In this document: positions 61,660 to 64,000 of the stretch, one piece after another
Position numbering within the stretch: position 1 is the stretch's first letter
Layout: each line of letters opens with the position of its first letter
Assembly: GCA_963827135.1 (NCBI GenBank)
Contig: CAWGZX010000006.1
Coordinates: 1-64,000, forward strand
Direction: 5' to 3'
DNA from: JAJRAN01 sp963827135
GTDB taxonomy: Archaea; Thermoplasmatota; Thermoplasmata; Methanomassiliicoccales; UBA472
Length of the DNA stretch: 64,000 bases
The notes under the pieces: model-generated
What the model was told of the DNA's origin: nothing
The model's database searches: none
The model's input: only the letters and a program-made list of their open reading frames with translations
Made by a program: the position numbers and the translations under genes

Positions 61660-61752
61660 AATGGAGCGCTCGGGAAAGGCTCACCCCTAATCTCCTCCTG
61701 ACCTAAGGGTCGAAGTTCCACCTTGCAAGCCTTCCCGAGGCTCTTTTCCTTC
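61660..61752 (+). ncRNA. Candidate small structured RNA
   Basis: TATA box GTTTAAAT (61631-61638) predicts a start near 61660. The RNA would fold with CTCGGGAAAGGCT (61669-61681) pairing with AGCCTTCCCGAG (61728-61739), with one bulge. A pyrimidine tract, CTCTTTTCCTTCT, follows and is a plausible archaeal terminator. No tRNA, SRP or RNase P features were seen. The prediction rests on sequence patterns only. Confidence 0.4.
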
Positions 61753-61854
61753 TCCGGTCACTCAACGCCATCTATATCCTGCCTTAATCGACAATCGAAT
61801 CATCCAGATGTAGCCAGGAAGGGCATATCCACCGATAACTTGAAAGGGTCGAAG

Positions 61855-61863
61855 GCATATATG
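61855..61863 (+). promoter_or_regulatory. TATA box of egsA
   Basis: GCATATATG, centred 27 nt before the ATG at 61886, so the mRNA is probably leaderless. Confidence 0.6.
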
Positions 61864-61885
61864 TGGCGTCGTTCAGGGTGCTTGG

Positions 61886-62953
61886 ATGGATGAAGGTGAC
61901 TTCACCAAAGCCCGCTCTATGCTTTTTCCCAGGAATGTATTGGCGGGACACGGTGTTATAGATTTAGTTCCTCAGGTATGCAAGGACTTCAATCTATCTG
62001 GAACGGCGTTGATCGTAACTGGTGAACACACCAGGAAGGCGGCAGGCGAGCCCATCGCAGAAGGTCTACGCAAGAAAGGATTTGACGTTCACACAGTGGA
62101 GACGGGAGAGGCCACCAACGAGAACCTCGCCATAATTGAGGAGATGGCAAAGGAGATCAAGGCTGCGTTCCTGCTCGGGATCGGAGGCGGAAGCAAGATC
62201 GACCTGGCCAAGATGGCCGCCAAGGACCTGGGGAAGGAGTTCCTCTCCATTCCCACCTCGGCTTCGCATGATGGCATCGCATCGGGGCGCGCGTCGATCC
62301 GCAACAACAGCATCCCCATGTCCATGGACGCCAAGGTGCCGTTAGGGGTCATCGCGGACACGGCCATCATCGTCAAGGCTCCGTATAGGCTGCTGGCGGC
62401 CGGTTGCGCGGACGTAATATCCAATTGCACCGCACTCATGGATTGGGAGTTCGCCAGGCGTTTGAGGAACGAGGAGTTCTCAAGGTCTGCCTGGGCTCTA
62501 GCCAATTATACCGCCCAGACCATGGTGGAGAACGCGGACCTCATCCGGCCGAACTTCGAGGAGAGCGTCTGGATCGCCATAAGGCCCATCATCATCTCCG
62601 GCATCTCCATGGCCGTGGCCGGAAGCTCCAGACCCACCAGCGGCTCGGAGCACATGTTCTCACATGCTTTGGATATCATTGCTCCAGGAAAGGCATTGCA
62701 CGGTGAGCAGTGTGGCGTGGGTTGCATATTGATGATGTACCTGCACGGTGGCGACTGGCAGCGGATCCGCACCGCACTGCAGAAGATAGGAGCCCCAACC
62801 TCCGCCAAGGAGCTTGGGATACCCAAGGAGCAAATATTGGAGGCGCTGGTGACGGCGCACAAGATCCGCAAGGACAGGTTCACGATACTGGGCAACCTAG
62901 GCCTCACCTACGAGGCGGCGGAGAAGGTTGCTGAGATAACCAAGGTCATTTGA
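61886..62953 (+). CDS. egsA: sn-Glycerol-1-phosphate dehydrogenase
   Basis: 355 residues. It reduces dihydroxyacetone phosphate to sn-glycerol-1-phosphate with NAD(P)H, the step that sets the stereochemistry of archaeal membrane lipids. FLLGIGGGSKIDLAKMAA gives the Gly-rich NAD(P) loop; IPTSASHDGIASGRASI follows. Zinc ligands are Asp in AAGCADVISNCTAL and His residues in SGSEHMFSHALD and KALHGEQCGVG. Full family length. It is followed 13 nt downstream by a UPF0179 gene. Confidence 0.96.
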   Translation: MDEGDFTKARSMLFPRNVLAGHGVIDLVPQVCKDFNLSGTALIVTGEHTRKAAGEPIAEGLRKKGFDVHTVETGEATNENLAIIEEMAKEIKAAFLLGIGGGSKIDLAKMAAKDLGKEFLSIPTSASHDGIASGRASIRNNSIPMSMDAKVPLGVIADTAIIVKAPYRLLAAGCADVISNCTALMDWEFARRLRNEEFSRSAWALANYTAQTMVENADLIRPNFEESVWIAIRPIIISGISMAVAGSSRPTSGSEHMFSHALDIIAPGKALHGEQCGVGCILMMYLHGGDWQRIRTALQKIGAPTSAKELGIPKEQILEALVTAHKIRKDRFTILGNLGLTYEAAEKVAEITKVI

Positions 62954-62966
62954 ACTGAGGGATGGT

Positions 62967-63392
62967 ATGGTAACTATCACGTTGATCGGTGAGAAACAGG
63001 CGAAGGAGAGCGTGGTCTTCGTCTATAAAGGGTTCGTCCCTGAGTGCAGGGAATGCAAGCTGAAGGCCGTCTGCTTCAACCTCGACCCCGGTGGCATCTA
63101 CCGCATTAAGGCGGTTAGAGATGTGCACCATGAATGCAAGATGCATGAGGATGGTGTGCGCGTGGTTGAGGTCGATAAAGTCCCGGTAAAGGTCTGTCTG
63201 GGCCAGAAGATCGTTCTGGAGGGCAGCACCGTGACTTTCGAGGAGGTTCGTTGTCGTAACCTTGGTTGCGAGCGCTACCGCCTCTGCCACCCTGTTGCGG
63301 TGGAGAGGGGGAGCAAGCACAAGGTCTCTCAGGTCCACGGCGAGGTCCAATGCCCTGAGGGCCTCAAGGTGATCGAGGTAACGCTGGACTGA
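62967..63392 (+). CDS. UPF0179 family protein
   Basis: 141 residues. FVPECRECKLKAVCFNLDPG and VRCRNLGCERYRLCHPVAVE carry the conserved Cys clusters, with further Cys in HHECKMHEDG. Archaea-specific family of unknown function, perhaps a metal or Fe-S binding protein. It is probably co-transcribed with egsA. Confidence 0.92.
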   Translation: MVTITLIGEKQAKESVVFVYKGFVPECRECKLKAVCFNLDPGGIYRIKAVRDVHHECKMHEDGVRVVEVDKVPVKVCLGQKIVLEGSTVTFEEVRCRNLGCERYRLCHPVAVERGSKHKVSQVHGEVQCPEGLKVIEVTLD

Positions 63393-63535
63393 AATCTCGA
63401 CAAAAGGTCGAGATTTGCATCCAATGCCATTCATATGGTAAGTATTGAATAAGGGCCCCGCTTTTGGGCTAATTGCTCAAGTTAAGGTGCTTATCGAATA
63501 TGTCCCAATCCACATATATCATCGAGGAGGACTGA

Positions 63536-64000
63536 ATGGCCGAGACCAAGGTTAAGATCATCAAACCCAAGTCCGGTCGCTCGACCTCGGTTTCAGGGAG
63601 ATCTGGGATTATAGGGAGTTGCTCTACTTCCTCGCATGGAAGGACGTCAAGGTGAAGTATAAGCAGACCGTTGTCGGGGCTGCCTGGGCAGTTGTCCAGC
63701 CCCTCTTTACCATGGTTGTCTTCACATTCCTCTTGGGCGGACTTGTCGAGGTGCCCACCGATGGCATCCCCTACCCCATATTCTCCTACACGGGCCTGGT
63801 CCTCTGGACATATTTCTCCAACAGTGTGAATGCTGGAGCCAACAGTATGATCGCCAACTCTAGCTTGGTGACTAAGGTCAACTTCCCCAGAGCACTCATT
63901 CCTATCTCACCATGCATTGTCGGCCTCTTGGACCTGGGCATCGCTTCCACTAATCTTGGTCGGGATGATGATCTACTTCCAGGTCAGTCATCAATTACTA
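63536..64000 (+). pseudogene. Polysaccharide ABC exporter permease (Wzm/TagG-like), partial and frame-broken
   Basis: ATG 63536 with CGAGGAGG upstream opens MAETKVKIIKPKSG. A frame change near 63580 gives FREIWDYRELLYFLAWKDVK, the cytoplasmic N-terminus of Wzm-type permeases. Then VVGAAWAVVQPLFTMVVFTF, PYPIFSYTGLVLWTYFSNSV and VTKVNFPRALIPISPCIVGL form the family core. A second change near 63955 gives LILVGMMIYFQVSHQ. The window end cuts it off. It would export O-antigen-like glycans or lipid-linked sugars with an ATPase not seen here. The frame changes are probably indel errors. Confidence 0.75.

Larger units (their letters stand above)
61345..61885. other. 540-bp intergenic region with candidate small RNA and egsA promoter
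   Basis: Very AT-rich near 61440-61520. It contains the kinase promoter, the shared motif at 61590-61617, a TATA box at 61631-61638, a hairpin-forming stretch at 61660-61752 and the egsA TATA box at 61855-61863. No ORF with coding signs was found. Confidence 0.55.

Noticed and set aside
61660..61752. tRNA gene at the hairpin before egsA
   Set aside because: No GGTTCGAAT-type T arm, no anticodon stem-loop and no D arm on either strand.
1..64000. CRISPR arrays, transposases, integrases, rRNA
   Set aside because: No regularly spaced direct repeats, no transposase or integrase motifs and no rRNA-like stretches were seen on either strand.

Overview
The window is archaeal. It encodes sn-glycerol-1-phosphate dehydrogenase (archaeal lipid stereochemistry), a UPF0179 protein, a bacterio-opsin-activator-type HTH regulator, MvhD/HdrA-type proteins, a MetOD1-type output domain and a two-gene SufC-SufB system. 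Several genes have a TATA box about 27 nt before the start codon, as in leaderless archaeal transcripts. The GC-rich coding DNA, the NosD/Ig-like surface proteins and the HdrA/MvhD pieces would suit a Thermoplasmatota-type euryarchaeon, perhaps related to Methanomassiliicoccales. That placement is inference. No rRNA, tRNA, CRISPR array, IS element or prophage was seen.

Layout. 1-2.98 kb: an inverted repeat of fn3/beta-helix surface-protein sequence, broken in both arms and probably near a contig end. 3.5-8.4 kb: a frame-broken DUF1616 membrane protein, a tandem UspA protein, a small membrane protein, a DPM1-like glycosyltransferase and a histidine phosphatase. 8.5-11 kb: two tandem HprK-like P-loop paralogues with a shortened P-loop. 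11-20.9 kb: membrane proteins, an aldehyde dehydrogenase, an EamA transporter, a CDGSH protein, a sugar epimerase, a Bat-type regulator, a flavoprotein and an fn3 membrane protein. 21.6-27.6 kb: two ECF cobalt/nickel importers facing away from each other around a Fur regulator; one is a CbiM-CbiN-CbiQ fusion. 27.6-37.8 kb: two very large NosD plus Ig-repeat surface proteins. 38-45 kb: a methyltransferase, an FAD-only HdrA, SufC-SufB, a glycosyltransferase, an HTH regulator, an ATP-cone nuclease and a VOC protein. 45-55 kb: a PEP-synthase-like protein, Mrp plus a NifX-like protein, a tiny Cys-rich protein, a USP-DUF485 fusion with an ActP-like symporter, an HdrA/MvhD protein lacking FAD, a flavoprotein and a HisA-like protein. 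55-61.3 kb: REC-GAF-PAS-MetOD1 protein, PrsW protease, flavoprotein, response regulator and a large histidine kinase. 61.6-64 kb: a candidate small RNA, egsA, UPF0179 and a partial polysaccharide exporter permease.

Themes. Metal and Fe-S handling recurs: Fur with two Co/Ni importers, SufBC, Mrp, CDGSH, and three FMN/Fe-S type flavoproteins. HdrA is split over two genes 13 kb apart. Cell-surface and envelope genes recur at 1-3, 11-12, 19-21 and 27-38 kb.

Sequence quality matters here. Several genes read cleanly only if one-base shifts are allowed (1-4.6 kb, 11.1-12.0 kb, 12.16 kb, 27.85 kb, 31.8-32.8 kb, 63.5-64 kb). The shifts rarely come with in-frame stops, so indel errors are at least as likely as real pseudogenes. 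I joined these frames by eye.
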